Shown here: in pieces, positions 48,689 through 59,108 of the stretch
How positions within the stretch are numbered: position 1 is the stretch's first letter
Layout: each line of letters begins with the position of its first letter
The notes under the pieces: model-generated
Databases searched by the model: none
What the model was told of the DNA's origin: nothing
Seen by the model: the letters and a program-made list of their open reading frames with translations, nothing else
Made by a program: the position numbers and the translations under genes
NCBI GenBank assembly: GCA_003693705.1
Contig: RBZT01000415.1
Span: 124,001-188,000 of the forward strand
Reading direction: 5' to 3'
Origin: Polymyxa betae
Taxonomy: Eukaryota > Endomyxa > Phytomyxea > Plasmodiophorida > Plasmodiophoridae
DNA: 64,000 nucleotides

Positions 48689-51600
48689 ATGAGGGCTTTA
48701 CAGACCTTACCGGCTTTGCAGGGTTGGGTTCGAGACCTGCAGGACGCAGCGAACAGCGAGGAGTTTCAAAATTTGATAGGTCACATTGAGCAGTGGACCC
48801 GCCGTAGGTTTTTAATGTCAGACCATTATGGTAGCAACAATATGGGTTTGTAGGAGCACATGATGAACTGGGCAAAGACCAATTGAGAGGAACCGTTCCC
48901 ATTTTGCTCAATGAAGCCGCTGTTGAGCTCTTCAATCTTTCAGTTTATAAAGGAGAATCACTCTCGGTGTCTGCAAAAGCAAAAAGTAACTTCCTGCGAA
49001 ACGTTGTTTGTAATCAAGCCTGAACACTTGGATTTGATAGTTCGCTCAGCCGCTTGCTCACTACTAAATCTGCCATCAAACGATGATATGAGTTGTAATG
49101 ACTCTTGGCTTCGGATACACTACTTCACTGCTGCAGCATGGCATGATGCCAAAGATTTCGAGCAAGCTGAACTTTTTTTACAGATTGCAATTGAGAGTCG
49201 CCTTTTGACCTCCGATTCGCGCGAGCTGCCACCTGAGATTCGAGAGATTGCTTTTAACATTTACAGCTTGCGATCAGATAACGTTGTTAGATCTAGCGTC
49301 CTTAACTTAACCGCTCATAGCTATACTGCAGTTTTGGGCCATGGACCGACAACCAGACGCAAAATTAATGGCTTTGAAAGCTTTGAAGAACTTGGATCTC
49401 TCAGCAGCAGTATGGCTCCACGTAAAACTTTATAATAAAGGTAAGACAGACGCCAATGTTTTCGTTTGAATATTCGTTTAATGCTTTGTCTAGGAGTAAA
49501 ATTGTATCAAAGTTCCTCAATGGATAAAGCGGCCGAATGGCTTAAAATGGTAAGTAAGCGATTGTGTCCGAGCTTCATTTTGACACATAGCACAGAGCCT
49601 TGAAGCATTAGCAAACGAAACGTCCCATCCTCAAGCAGAAGAAAAGCGAAGTCGGACGCTTCGGGCTCTCTCTTTAGCTCTGAAAGCATCCAATAAATTC
49701 AACGAAGCTTTGCAGATAATTGATCGTTGTCTTGAATCTGGAAGCAACGATGTGGATAGTCTGTATCTGAAAACTGAACTGCTTATCCGATTGGAGGTGG
49801 GTCATCTGACTCCCCTTGATGTTTTAACATGTTGCTTGTTCAGAAATATGACAACGCTTCGGATTGTCTTCTTCAGACTATTCGCCATTCAGGATGCGGC
49901 CAAAAGATGTAATCGGTTTGCTTCTGGAAAATCGATCATTGAATCTTTTAGGGGAGTGGCATTATGCCAGTTATTCAAAGAGGCAGGCCAACCGATGAAA
50001 AGTATTTTAGGCTACAACGAACTTTTAGTTAAATTTCCGGAATCTTCAAGATTAAAGATTTTGAAGCTTCGGTGCTCATTTGCAACCGACGATGTCGAAG
50101 CAGGCGCGCAGATAGCTGACCAGGGTAAAAGAACGTCTTTGTGCAATTCTTGTTGGCAAACTGGTATTCATTGTCCAAGTCATATCTGATCATTTATCCG
50201 CCCGGAGAGAACTCAGCGATGAAGAGATAGAAGAATTTCGGAATGTCTTGAACAATGTCGCCCTTCATTTTTTCGAGGTGGGACACTTCGCAATTTTGCC
50301 TTACAGCTGAGTTCCTAAAGATCCGAATATTTCACTCCTGTTCCGAATGGATTGCAAGAACCGAGCGATTAGCTATGTGCAGACAGGGTGATAATAAGAG
50401 CATCTATATGTGTAGATGCGCTTTGTCGATAGCGGAAGTTGAACAAGGAAACACAAGTCAGGACCATTCCAGCTTTAGTATGAAAACCTGATTTGTTTGT
50501 AGATGAGGCTCTTCAGTGTGCGTTGAAAGCCGATAGTCTGTGTCCTCAATTGAGCCTAGCGAAATTGGTTGCAGCTCATTGTTATATAAACCTTAACGAT
50601 CCGGAATCAGGTATGCTTTCAACTAAGCGAAAGCAATCATATCTTAAACTGGAACAGCCACACAGCGCTTGAAAGATGCATTCAGTTGTCACGAGTTTGA
50701 TCGCAAATATTTGTCCATAGTTCTTAGCCAGAGCATAAAAGTATATATGGACTGAACAAAATGGTTATGATTTCACCCTTTTATTAGGCTAATTTTTCAG
50801 AATGTGCTGCATTATGTATAGAAGAGCTGCTTTCTTCAAAGACAGATCCTTCCGATCAGGTTGTAGGGTTGAGCAATCAATGGTCTTCCTGATAGATTTA
50901 GGTGACGTTTCTACAATGTGCTGTCGACTTGCAATACAAAATCGCTTGCTCAAACTCTGAAAGGTTACAAGGAATTATCAGCGTTTGTTTGATTCAAAAT
51001 CTGTTTCACAGTCCTGAATCTGGCAATTTGCAGCAAGCATTGAACCGTATATGCCAACATTTACGTTCCGCTATCCACCTTAGTCAGGAGAGGCATTTGG
51101 AAGCTTCGACGAGTCCAAGTGCCTTCGCAGATGTTAAAAGAGATGCAGATTGGTTTGGGAAAATTGCATGGAATTCTGGGTAACCCTATATTTCTTTTGG
51201 TTGCCATTTTTAAAATTAAAATTTTCTAGGATCCTTTGCTCAAAAAATAAGCTTATGCTGGAATGTTCTGAGTTCTTTCACATATCGGCAGTTTTTTGTC
51301 AGGTTTGCTCTGGGTTTACATTCCTCCATTGCAGATAACTATCAGTATAGATGATTCTAGGAGAAAATGATAGCGATACATGTAACCGGTTATTAATAAG
51401 CTTATGTATGAGCGGTTCTGCAGTGATGCAGCATTTATCGCGATTGCAGCAAAGCCCAAAATTCGGAAGCGATTCCGAGAACCTATGCAATTTTTGTCAA
51501 AATCGAATTCGCGAATTTCATGTTGCTGCGAAATCTACGCTGGGGAATGGTCTGTTGAATAACCTGTACCCAATTATTCATATTCTTGAATTACAAGTGA

Positions 51601-52297
51601 AGCTTATTCTTGGGGATCCTAACATTGATATCCACGTCCGGGTCAGATATCTTCTGAGTTTATGTCCCGGGTCTAATAATGAGCTCTTTAGAATGCTGTT
51701 AATATTCCCGGATGGAAAGCCACATTATTTGAAGAAATTGCCTCTATTTGCTTGATGCCACCTTTTCTTAGGCGTGATGGTATGCCGATTTACCACGAAT
51801 CGGACTGACTTTCAATACGATTTTTAGTTGCAGTCTCTGCTTTGCGGAGCTTGTTGTCAATGGAAATGGCACAAAATCAACATCAAGGACTAACTCTCAA
51901 CATCGAACACATTTCGAAAAATATTCGCCAATTAATAACTCTATCTGATAACATTGATAGACAGCTTCCTTTCTTTGAGCAAGCACAGAGTTTTGTCTTA
52001 CACATTGCAAGTTCAGCTACCTCATACCCAAGATTGGAAGCTCAGTGGCTTGTTTCCCGATCGTGGAATAATGGAGTCATCGCATACAGGTACTATCTAT
52101 CGCGAAACGTAACATTTTTCCTTCTCACAACTGCTTTTAGGGCAGGAAGTTGGGAAAGCGCAGAAATGTGGATGTCGAAGTCTATCCAATTGTCCAATAT
52201 GTTCGGTGATAGCTGCACCAGTAACCAAGAGGAGATGATAAGGTCGCATGCATTTGTTCTCTCAAGACTGCAACAATACTCAAAAGCTGCGAAATAA
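48689..52297 (+). CDS. Spo22/ZIP4/TEX11-type meiotic TPR protein
   Basis: Spo22/ZIP4 is a tetratricopeptide-repeat member of the ZMM group that promotes meiotic crossing over and synapsis. The reading frame is interrupted by many short introns. Features: an N-terminal block (QTLPALQGWV, EQWTRR, VPILLNEAAVELFNLSVYKG), then RSAACSLLNLP, a TPR array (LYNKGVKLYQ|SSSMDKAAEWLKM; SRTLRALSLALKASNKFNEA; VDSLYLKTELLIRLE), the Spo22 core with VKRDADWFGKIAWN, and a C-terminal block YPRLEAQWLVSRSWNNGV plus AGSWESAEMWMSKSIQL that matches WLATTAFNRAVDLYCAGD in relatives. The anaphase-promoting subunit APC7, also a TPR protein, was considered first but lacks the WF..AWN core. Joining of exons between 50100 and 51200 is not fully certain. 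It implies that the organism undergoes meiosis. Confidence 0.72.
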
Positions 52298-52600
52298 ATT
52301 GCCAGCCAAGTAATAACCAATATTAAGTAGATTAATTAGAAACATGGATCTTCTTTACCGGAATCCTGCTTGACACAACGATTCTTGCAAAAGCTCAACT
52401 TCTCCATAGAAATCTCCAGAAACTGTTGTAAGACCATGAAGGTCCTTTGTTGCTCAAACTGGGGCCGTTTTCCATTTCCGGAGCCATCTTGTCAGCCAAG
52501 CGTGTCCGGACCCAATGATTGTATTGATAGAAAGGAACTGCACTTGCTTCTTTAGCCAGGCTTTCATACAACTAGTCTAAATCAGTAATGGCCAGAGAGA
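52298..52600. other. Convergent intergenic spacer
   Basis: Between the stop codons of the Spo22-like gene and the coiled-coil gene; presumably holds both polyadenylation sites. Nothing else seen. Confidence 0.5.
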
Positions 52601-53503
52601 TCAATGAAAAAATTGAACCTCTTCGTTGGAAATCGTAAAGGCAGCTCTCGATAATCCTCTCTCAACAAGATCAATTTTACATGCCATCGCTGTCTGCCAT
52701 AAATTAAACATCATTCGCATACATTCAGAGGTTCTTACAAGAAAGAAGAAATCCAAAAGAACATCATTTCCGTGCCGTTCGTCATCAATTTCCACATAGC
52801 CTTCGGAAGTAAACCGTTCAGAGGCGCCAAGCTTCACAGCACTTGATCTTCTTATTCCTGTTCGCTTGTGATGACATTGATTCACTGTGCTAAAGGATAC
52901 ATCGCGAGAATTTTCTATCTGCTTCAGATTAGTTTCAGCCTGTAGCAATTTGATCTTCGTGTTATTCAATTCCTGCTCAAGTCGACGTATTCGAGCGTAT
53001 GACTTTAACACGAGCAATGAGTTCGCCATGGACATGGTATCGACTCGGGATTCGAGCTGGAAACAGTGCGCCCGGATGGCTTCAATATCACGACATCTAT
53101 CGCTCTCTCTAGCCCTAATTGCTTCCGCCTGATCTGCGATCGCTCTCCTTTCTATCTTTAGCTTTTTTTGGTCAGCGTGGATCGTAGACAGCACCGCTTG
53201 AAGTGACTTCTCCATACGACTTGCGCGCCCTTCATCAACGGATGAAGATCTGGCTTGCTGCAATTCAGCGAGCTCTGCTGATAGCGTTAAGATCTCTTCA
53301 TCACTAGATGTTAGCTTTCGCCGAAGGTCGGCAACCAGCTCGCTTAAAGCACGTTCTCGTTCCAGAGCTTCACGAAGCTGTTGACGAAGGTCCTCATTGG
53401 CATTCAACAAACTGGTGCCTAGTTCGGCGGCCAAACGCAGGTCTTTGGACATTTCAGTGACAACTGCAACTTCTTCTTCCTTAGGGGCGCGTGATAAGAC
53501 CAT
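52601..53503 (-). CDS. Coiled-coil protein with a dynein-adaptor-like CC1 box
   Basis: A single-exon ORF of 300 residues. Residues 20-45 read DLRLAAELGTSLLNANEDLR, closely resembling the CC1 box (AAxxGxxLLxxNxxL) with which BICD, BICDL and Spindly adaptors bind dynein light-intermediate chain. A parallel coiled coil continues to about residue 200 (ALSELVADLRRKL, LEQELNNTKIKLLQAETNL). The C-terminal 100 residues are less regular and end in a hydrophobic, Met-rich segment. BICD proteins are far longer, so this would be a short adaptor, or an unrelated coiled coil with a chance match. The ATG at 53503 is the first in the frame. No membrane segment or signal peptide. Confidence 0.7.
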   Translation of the reverse strand: MVLSRAPKEEEVAVVTEMSKDLRLAAELGTSLLNANEDLRQQLREALERERALSELVADLRRKLTSSDEEILTLSAELAELQQARSSSVDEGRASRMEKSLQAVLSTIHADQKKLKIERRAIADQAEAIRARESDRCRDIEAIRAHCFQLESRVDTMSMANSLLVLKSYARIRRLEQELNNTKIKLLQAETNLKQIENSRDVSFSTVNQCHHKRTGIRRSSAVKLGASERFTSEGYVEIDDERHGNDVLLDFFFLVRTSECMRMMFNLWQTAMACKIDLVERGLSRAAFTISNEEVQFFH

Positions 53504-54679
53504 AGCGACGGCAAAGATTGAGCAAAGGGACGCGCGGATGTGTGCTGATAGAGTATCTCAGGACGTTGCTGTTTATCAAACTTCGTTTTTGAGATCGATT
53601 CTGTCACCAAACGGCCAGATGCCTGCCGATGTCTGAAACTGCAAGATACTTTCCTCACATGTTATCAACGACCAGAAGCAACAGCGCACAGTCAATCTGG
53701 CCAGAGTAGGAAACTCTATCTGTTTTTTGTGATTTGATTCCCTAAATATCCTCTTTGAAGCTTCTAATAACACTTAAATATCAACATGTGTAGGTCTAGT
53801 GTTAAGCTAATGAACTTAGAGTGATTCACATCATTTGATCTCAGAGCGAATTCTGTCATGCCGAGATCAGGTTCTGATTTGAATTGCACGCCATGCATTA
53901 CAAACTACGGAGTTCTGCCGTTGACTGCCAATTGCCGAGAATAGGGTGAGAAAATCTTAATAGAGCGTTTTAGTTTTTTAGGTATTTCTACGCAGCACTC
54001 TGAAGTTTTTCCGATCCGTTTGATTTTCCTCCAACTTGGCGACCAACGGTGAAATATGCGCACATAGTTGGCATTTATTACTGCTAAGTCCGTAGTAAAT
54101 GCGCACATTATTACGTCGCGGGTCCCAGGTCCCAAAAGGGATCGCAGACGCCTGCCAACGGCACTGGGAACACAGACACACATGGAGTGCAATTCGTCAA
54201 TGCGTGAAATTAACTTGACTCCAATATTATGATTTACGAATTTCACTCGTTCCAGTGATTAATTGCTGTATCGGCTCGCATCGCAGAAATCTGGCCCATT
54301 CAGAAGCAAAATTGAACGCTGAAATAGACGAAGAACGGAAAATTCCACGTTGGCAGCCAAGTCTCCTTAGCTATCTTGAATCGCGGTTGCAATACTCCAT
54401 CATTGTCGAGTTGAAATGTATTGGATTCGAAGGATGCCTTGAACATATTCTACAGCAGCCCTGAACTTCAGATATCCCTTTCATAGACGATTACACACGT
54501 CTACAATACATAAACGGCCAAAGTTCCAAATATTTAATCACATTAGTGTATTGACATTTCGGCCTGATTAATATTAAATCTTGGACCGACTACCTATCCC
54601 ACCACGCTCCAATTCATACTACAATGAAACTGAGTACAATCCGGAACCATTCCGAATTGTGCTGAGAATGTGTGATTTG
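53504..54679. other. Unresolved stretch; possible small gene on either strand
   Basis: 53905-54246 is open in two minus-strand frames (one with CSQC and KCQLC pairs) but both begin without ATG. On the plus strand, ATG at about 54195 gives MECNSSM, and a donor in ATGC|GTGAAATT joins through about 60 bases to an exon of 70 codons ending at 54464 (LAHSEAKLNAEIDEERK, LLSYLESRLQYS). The upstream plus-strand frame is also open back to about 54068. No family is recognised and the strand cannot be decided from sequence. Confidence 0.3.
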
Positions 54680-55627
54680 CTAGAATTTGAATGACTTCAT
54701 CGATGACGAACGTTGCCTTTTCCGAGTGGACGCGACATTATCGTGCATCGATTGTAATCGATCCAAAGATCCATCTAGCTTCTGAAGACAGTCTGAATAA
54801 TGTTGGACCATGCTATGGTTCCTATTTTGAACAGAGCGCTGCAATGCCGACCTGATGCGATCTCGTTCTGACTCATTTGCAGCAATAGCACCACCCAAAG
54901 TCAGCAAATTTTTCTGACAATCTTCTTCAGATAAGACCCTCGGTTTTTGTTTCGCCTTCGCAGCGCTGGGACGATTTAGCTTGTCATTCATAAAGTTAAA
55001 AACATCTGGCTTCGGATCAGCTTTGACGACAACGGGATTGTTGATGATCGATTTCTTCGGCTTTATCCCGAAATCAAGCCCAGCTCCTGGTTTCCTTATT
55101 TGGATGTCGATAGGTTCGACGCGCCCTTGCTGGGATTTACCCAAACCGGCTCCAAACATATAGCCATGCTTTTGCAGAAGTTTCAATCCGATTCCTTTGG
55201 TGTGCGCCATCCATGAGCAGAAGTTTTTCGAAACTTTCTCAGGTTGTCTAAAGGTAGATGTTTCTTGACTTATTCTGGTGTAGTTAAGTCGACTGTCGGC
55301 TGGCAGAGAATCGTTGTCGAAGTTATCGGTTTCGGAATCAGGGGCCTCTTCATTGCCAGAGCATTCGGAGACAGAAGCATTCTAAAAAGCACGAGATGAA
55401 TCGTTTTTGGGTCTAAAATTTCGTAGACTAACGTCTATGAAGCTGCTGATCAATTGCCGCTTACGAAGCTCCAAGGCCTGAGATTCAAACGACTCGACCT
55501 CGCACAAAAGTGAACATCTTAAGGCGGATATATCAGCATTGTCAGGGCCTGCAGCAAGTATTTCATCCAGTTCACGGATCTGATCGTTCAGAGCACTCAA
55601 AGCCGTCTGCAATCCAGATCCTGACAT
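54680..55627 (-). CDS. G-patch protein related to ZGPAT
   Basis: ZGPAT is a CCCH zinc-finger and G-patch protein acting in transcription repression and spliceosome assembly or disassembly. Here the N-terminal part (LQTALSALNDQIRELDEIL and LRCSLLCEVESFESQALELR) matches the helical ZGPAT N-terminus. After one 51-base intron comes an acidic stretch (CSGNEEAPDSETDNFDND). The G-patch follows: MAHTKGIGLKLLQKHGYMFG and AGLGKSQQGRVEP (Gly-Ile-Gly, Gly-Leu-Gly-Lys), corresponding to AHTRGIGSRLL in the human protein. The C-terminus is a helical, basic coil. The CCCH zinc finger expected before the G-patch is not visible; only the NFCSW remnant is there. The start at 55627 is the first true ATG. Length about 245 residues, half of human ZGPAT. 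Confidence 0.8.
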
Positions 55628-55808
55628 CGAATGTAGCAATCAGAAGGAGCCATATCAAATCTTCAGAGGACGCACTTTTTGGCCTTGAAATTTATCATTT
55701 TGCAAAAAAATGCGTTATTAATAACAGTTTCAGTACCGGTACATAAGCTACACTTTTCCTGAAAAAGTGCTCAATCAAGCAAAGCTGCTGTTGTTACCAT
55801 GAACGAAG

Positions 55809-55952
55809 CTCATCTTTGAAGACGATAACATCATCACGTTGAGGAAAGGCTCTGTGATCGATCTGTCTTCTGTTAAGAAAGTTCAACCAATTCCAATCTC
55901 AGATTCTCAAGATTTGTTCAATGTATTCAGGCCTATTCTCAAGCTTAAATGA
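55809..55952 (+). CDS. Orphan exon-like ORF, 47 codons
   Basis: After an acceptor-like ACGAAG the frame runs LIFEDDNIITLRKGSVIDLS to a TGA, with composition typical of a globular protein end (DLFNVFRPILKLK). It sits between divergent and convergent neighbours (ZGPAT-like start at 55627, next stop at 55968), where a small gene would fit. No upstream exon with an ATG could be joined in frame; the only nearby ATG (55799) is one base out of frame. It may be a chance frame. Confidence 0.25.
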   Translation, partial: LIFEDDNIITLRKGSVIDLSSVKKVQPIPISDSQDLFNVFRPILKLK

Positions 55953-55967
55953 ATGTCCATAATCAAG

Positions 55968-56501
55968 CTATGGCTGTTGGCCTCCTTGGCCTAGGGTCTC
56001 GTTGCCGGCGGTACTTTGGGTGCGCTGGGGGGAAGCTCGATCAATGGATGGTCTGGCCTGTTCGATTGGCCATGAAGGGACGGGAGGCAATGGCCTGCGG
56101 ATCGCTTTCTGTCGCTGGTATCTTGTCATCATAGCAGGCGCCAGCACCACAGATCTCGGCTCAGAATCGCCAACCTCTGCTGTACGTTGGCCTGGCTCGA
56201 GATTTTCCAGGTCTTGTTCCGGCCGATGAAGACCGAACCGATCCCGGCCGAATACGTCTCCATGATCAACGGACAGCTGCTCAACGATATTTCTATTAGG
56301 GCGGGTCCGTTTCCGTATCCAGTAGCAGAGCAGAGCGATGCCCACTCCGGCTATCGCCAAAAACGAAATCAATGCTTTCAGCAAACTGTAATCGTGTAAA
56401 TCCCTGGAGTATAGAATGCCCATGATCATCGCCATTGTCAATCCGACTGCTATAAGCAACAAGGAGCAATTGAATGTGAGCTCGTTCCGTTGTAGCGGCA
56501 T
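55968..56501 (-). CDS. Small two-TM membrane protein, unknown
   Basis: A single-exon ORF of 177 residues. Two hydrophobic segments, at about residues 12-30 (SLLLIAVGLTMAMIMGIL) and 40-62 (LLKALISFLAIAGVGIALLCYW), are followed by a basic WIRKRTRPNR anchor and a 115-residue soluble tail rich in Arg, Pro, Ser and Gln with no known motif. The first segment could be an uncleaved signal anchor. By the positive-inside rule the tail should be cytosolic. ATG at 56501 opens the frame. No family recognised; convergent with the orphan exon at 55809. Confidence 0.65.
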   Translation of the reverse strand: MPLQRNELTFNCSLLLIAVGLTMAMIMGILYSRDLHDYSLLKALISFLAIAGVGIALLCYWIRKRTRPNRNIVEQLSVDHGDVFGRDRFGLHRPEQDLENLEPGQRTAEVGDSEPRSVVLAPAMMTRYQRQKAIRRPLPPVPSWPIEQARPSIDRASPQRTQSTAGNETLGQGGQQP

Positions 56502-57033
56502 AAGAGCTCCTTACTTAATAGGACATAATCGCTATATCGAAATGAAACCTGACATGAAGACCAACAGATGCGGATGGGCCAGAAACTATAAAATCAGGCT
56601 TGTTTTGCCCATCAAAGTAAATATATGAATGCGGGATAGCCTGACCGAGAGTCAGAAAACTCATTCAGGTCCAGGTCTATTTGCAAGAGGCAATCGGGTC
56701 AGAAAACTAGGATTACACCTGATTGCCATAGAAAGCGAAATAAATGGATGTGGGAGAGCTTGCAGAGAGAAAGAGAGAGAAACCATGCAGGTTGAACTCC
56801 ATTTGCAATTTATTTTGGCTCGTCTGTACGCATCAGCGGTTAACATTAGGCGCGTCCTGTACTTACCAACGCAGGGATAAAATATTAATGGATGTCGAGT
56901 TTGATGCCCATACATTGACGATAGACAAATATGTCATATCAGAAAAGCGCTAGGTTCCAGGATGAGCATTAAACCTGAGTTTGCCGCTTTGGAACGCCGT
57001 AAAAGATAGGTTGTTAGATAAAGCCCATGAGAA
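56502..57033. other. Intergenic
   Basis: Between the two-TM gene start and the AMPK beta stop. Short open frames only; none looks coding. Confidence 0.45.
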
Positions 57034-58025
57034 TCATTTTCGTAGCGGGAACAGACACGCCGGCAAAGTGCCATCGGGGCCAGCAACTGGATAAGGCCGA
57101 TAGTAAACAGTGGTAACAAACTTGTTATTATATCTCTGTGTCATTCCCAAAACGCAGACCTGAGACAGATATACTGATTAGCATTGCAAACTAGAATGGG
57201 CAATGCCACAGACCTCTTTTGCTTCAGATTTGGAGATGTACATATGATTCAAGGTGACATGCTGAGGGACTGGTAGCATCACAGCATCATTCTGGCCTGC
57301 TATTTCTTCAGAATTGAGCAGAATGATGCCTAGATGAGGAGGCAAAGGCGGCGGGTCTTTCGCGTAGTCGTCGGGAGACGGTTCGACTTGAGAATAATTA
57401 TCATTGCCATCTTGATCATCGAAATAGTTAAACGTCGGATCAACTTGGCTTGCAGCACGGATCTCCATTTTGTTGTTGATTACCCCTTGGGCATCTGTCA
57501 CGGTTGGCTGGTCAGGGGCGTACCTCCTAGTAACAATCTCAAAAACAGACCAACTGAGTCAAATTAACTTAGATGAAAACCTGGTGAACAAATTCGACCT
57601 CGCAAAAATTATGCGATTGAAAGGGCAATAATATAAAGATTGAACTAGAAAACATACCACTGATCGTCAACAATAAACTTATATTCAATAACGCCCGGTG
57701 GGAGCTCCAGAATCACAGTGAAATCCTTAGTTGAGCGTTGCATCGGGATCTTCCCCGACCACTGATTGAACGAGCCAGTTATAAACACCTGCTGCCCCCC
57801 ATGCGACCAAGTAAATACGGCCGGGACCGGTTCCAAGTCTTTGAGTGGCGAGGCGATCGCGTTATCGCTCGTACCCATGACGACATCGTCATCGGTTCGC
57901 AAGCATTGCCGAACACGGTCGGTGAGTAGATCTGGGGATGCCCCCGAGGCTGCATCATGCTGTGCGATGGAGCTCGTGGCTTCATCGGACGAGCCTAGTC
58001 CAGCAGACGACTGCCCTTGACCCAT
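57034..58025 (-). CDS. PRKAB: AMP-activated protein kinase beta subunit
   Basis: AMPK beta is the scaffold of the energy-sensing AMPK/SNF1 heterotrimer. The start MGQGQSS at 58025 is an N-myristoylation signal as in animal beta subunits. The glycogen-binding CBM48 domain has VFTWSHGGQQVFITGSFNQW, PMQRSTKDF, and LPPGVIEYKFIVDDQW joined by a 120-base intron to RYAPDQPTVTD. The C-terminal interaction (ASC) domain has PPLPPHLGIILLNSEE, PVPQHVTLNHMYISKSEAKE, and after a second intron VCVLGMTQRYNNKFVTTVYYRP, which interacts with alpha and gamma. It ends at 57034 after an unusual 15-residue extension. In-frame ATG nine codons upstream exists at 58052; 58025 is preferred for the myristoyl motif. The CBM tryptophan of SFNQW is present, so glycogen binding is plausible. 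Confidence 0.95.
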
Positions 58026-58845
58026 ATACAAATGAGAGGCTGTTAACAGCAAGATCTGTAGACGACACTATAGATAACAGTTGTAAAGCTGTGTAAAGCT
58101 CAGAAGCAGCGTGTGAGGCCGAAACAGCGTCGCAAACCCTAATACTGTCTGAGCTTCAGTCTGCATCCAGCAGATGTCTTTCCGTTCCCAACTTTGAGCT
58201 GATAGGGGTAGTTGAGCTATAGGGTAGGAAATACACAGGTACATCGATGCCAAATGACAGTTATTTGATCGAATTTGACCCTTCTGCAGCTTCAAGCGTG
58301 TAGGACAAAATTAACGATATGGCTAAGACTGGATTTTGCTGATCATGATTGCATTGTTGCCTCCAGGTTGCGGTTAATTAGCTGCAATGTTCACGATTTC
58401 AAGGCTGCTGAAGCAATCTTGACCAAAACTCTGCTTCCAGCGACTCAGTTGAACTACGAATGGAGCCAAATTTTCGCATTCGGGTTTGTCGACAAACTGA
58501 TAAAAATGAGGTCTGCAGAAAATCACGTGATTGCTGAGATTTAATAGATCAATGGACAAAGCTATCAAGTAAAACGGTACACATGAAAGAAAGATTGGGC
58601 AGGTTGAAGTAGATCTGAGTGACTGCGTTTGTTGAACTTTCTGAACCGCCAAGATCTGGGCCAGCTCGATGTGATTGATCACCGAGGATCCATGATCCCT
58701 GTTCTTTTCTTACAGCTGACTTCGCATCAGTTGCTGAACGTGAAAACTTTAATTAATGGGTCACTAAGCCTGGTATAATGTCATTAATCGTCGCTATAAT
58801 ATTGGGTTATAAACAGACAGCTCTTCTCTATTCTCTGCATCCTCA
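58026..58845. other. Intergenic, AT-rich
   Basis: Upstream of AMPK beta. It has scattered short frames (one plus-strand frame at 58275-58544, one minus-strand frame at 58374-58682) without family resemblance. No repeat or RNA gene was recognised. Confidence 0.4.
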
Positions 58846-59025
58846 ATGACTTCCTTCATGGTTGCTTTCCTTTTTCTTTGGTCATCATTTCTGTTCATAT
58901 TGTTTTATTTCATTTCGGAGCTGATAAAGGCAATTTTGAATTCGGTTGATATTATTGAATGTGACATATCAGCATTTGTGAACTATTTTCAGCATGCTTT
59001 TCTCCGTGCAGTATGGTCTTCATAG
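58846..59025 (+). CDS. Possible small membrane protein, 59 residues
   Basis: ATG at 58846, one exon, stop 84 bases before the NOT3 start. The first 25 residues are strongly hydrophobic and aromatic (FLFLWSSFLFILFYFISELI). The rest is soluble with one Cys (IIECDISAFVNYF). The signal-anchor look and ATG start are the only support; the spacing to NOT3 is tight. The region is AT-rich and a chance ORF of this size is possible. No family recognised. Confidence 0.3.
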   Translation: MTSFMVAFLFLWSSFLFILFYFISELIKAILNSVDIIECDISAFVNYFQHAFLRAVWSS

Positions 59026-59108
59026 TGATATTGTCATCCGTTAACGTCATCGAAGACGACATTCCATCTCAGTCGTTGACGGCGCTGGCCGCCGCCTAAA
59101 CCTCGGAT

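Noticed and set aside
48689-52297. APC/C subunit 7 as identity of the TPR protein
   Set aside because: The WFxxxAWN core and the WLVSRSWNNGV segment fit Spo22/ZIP4 better.
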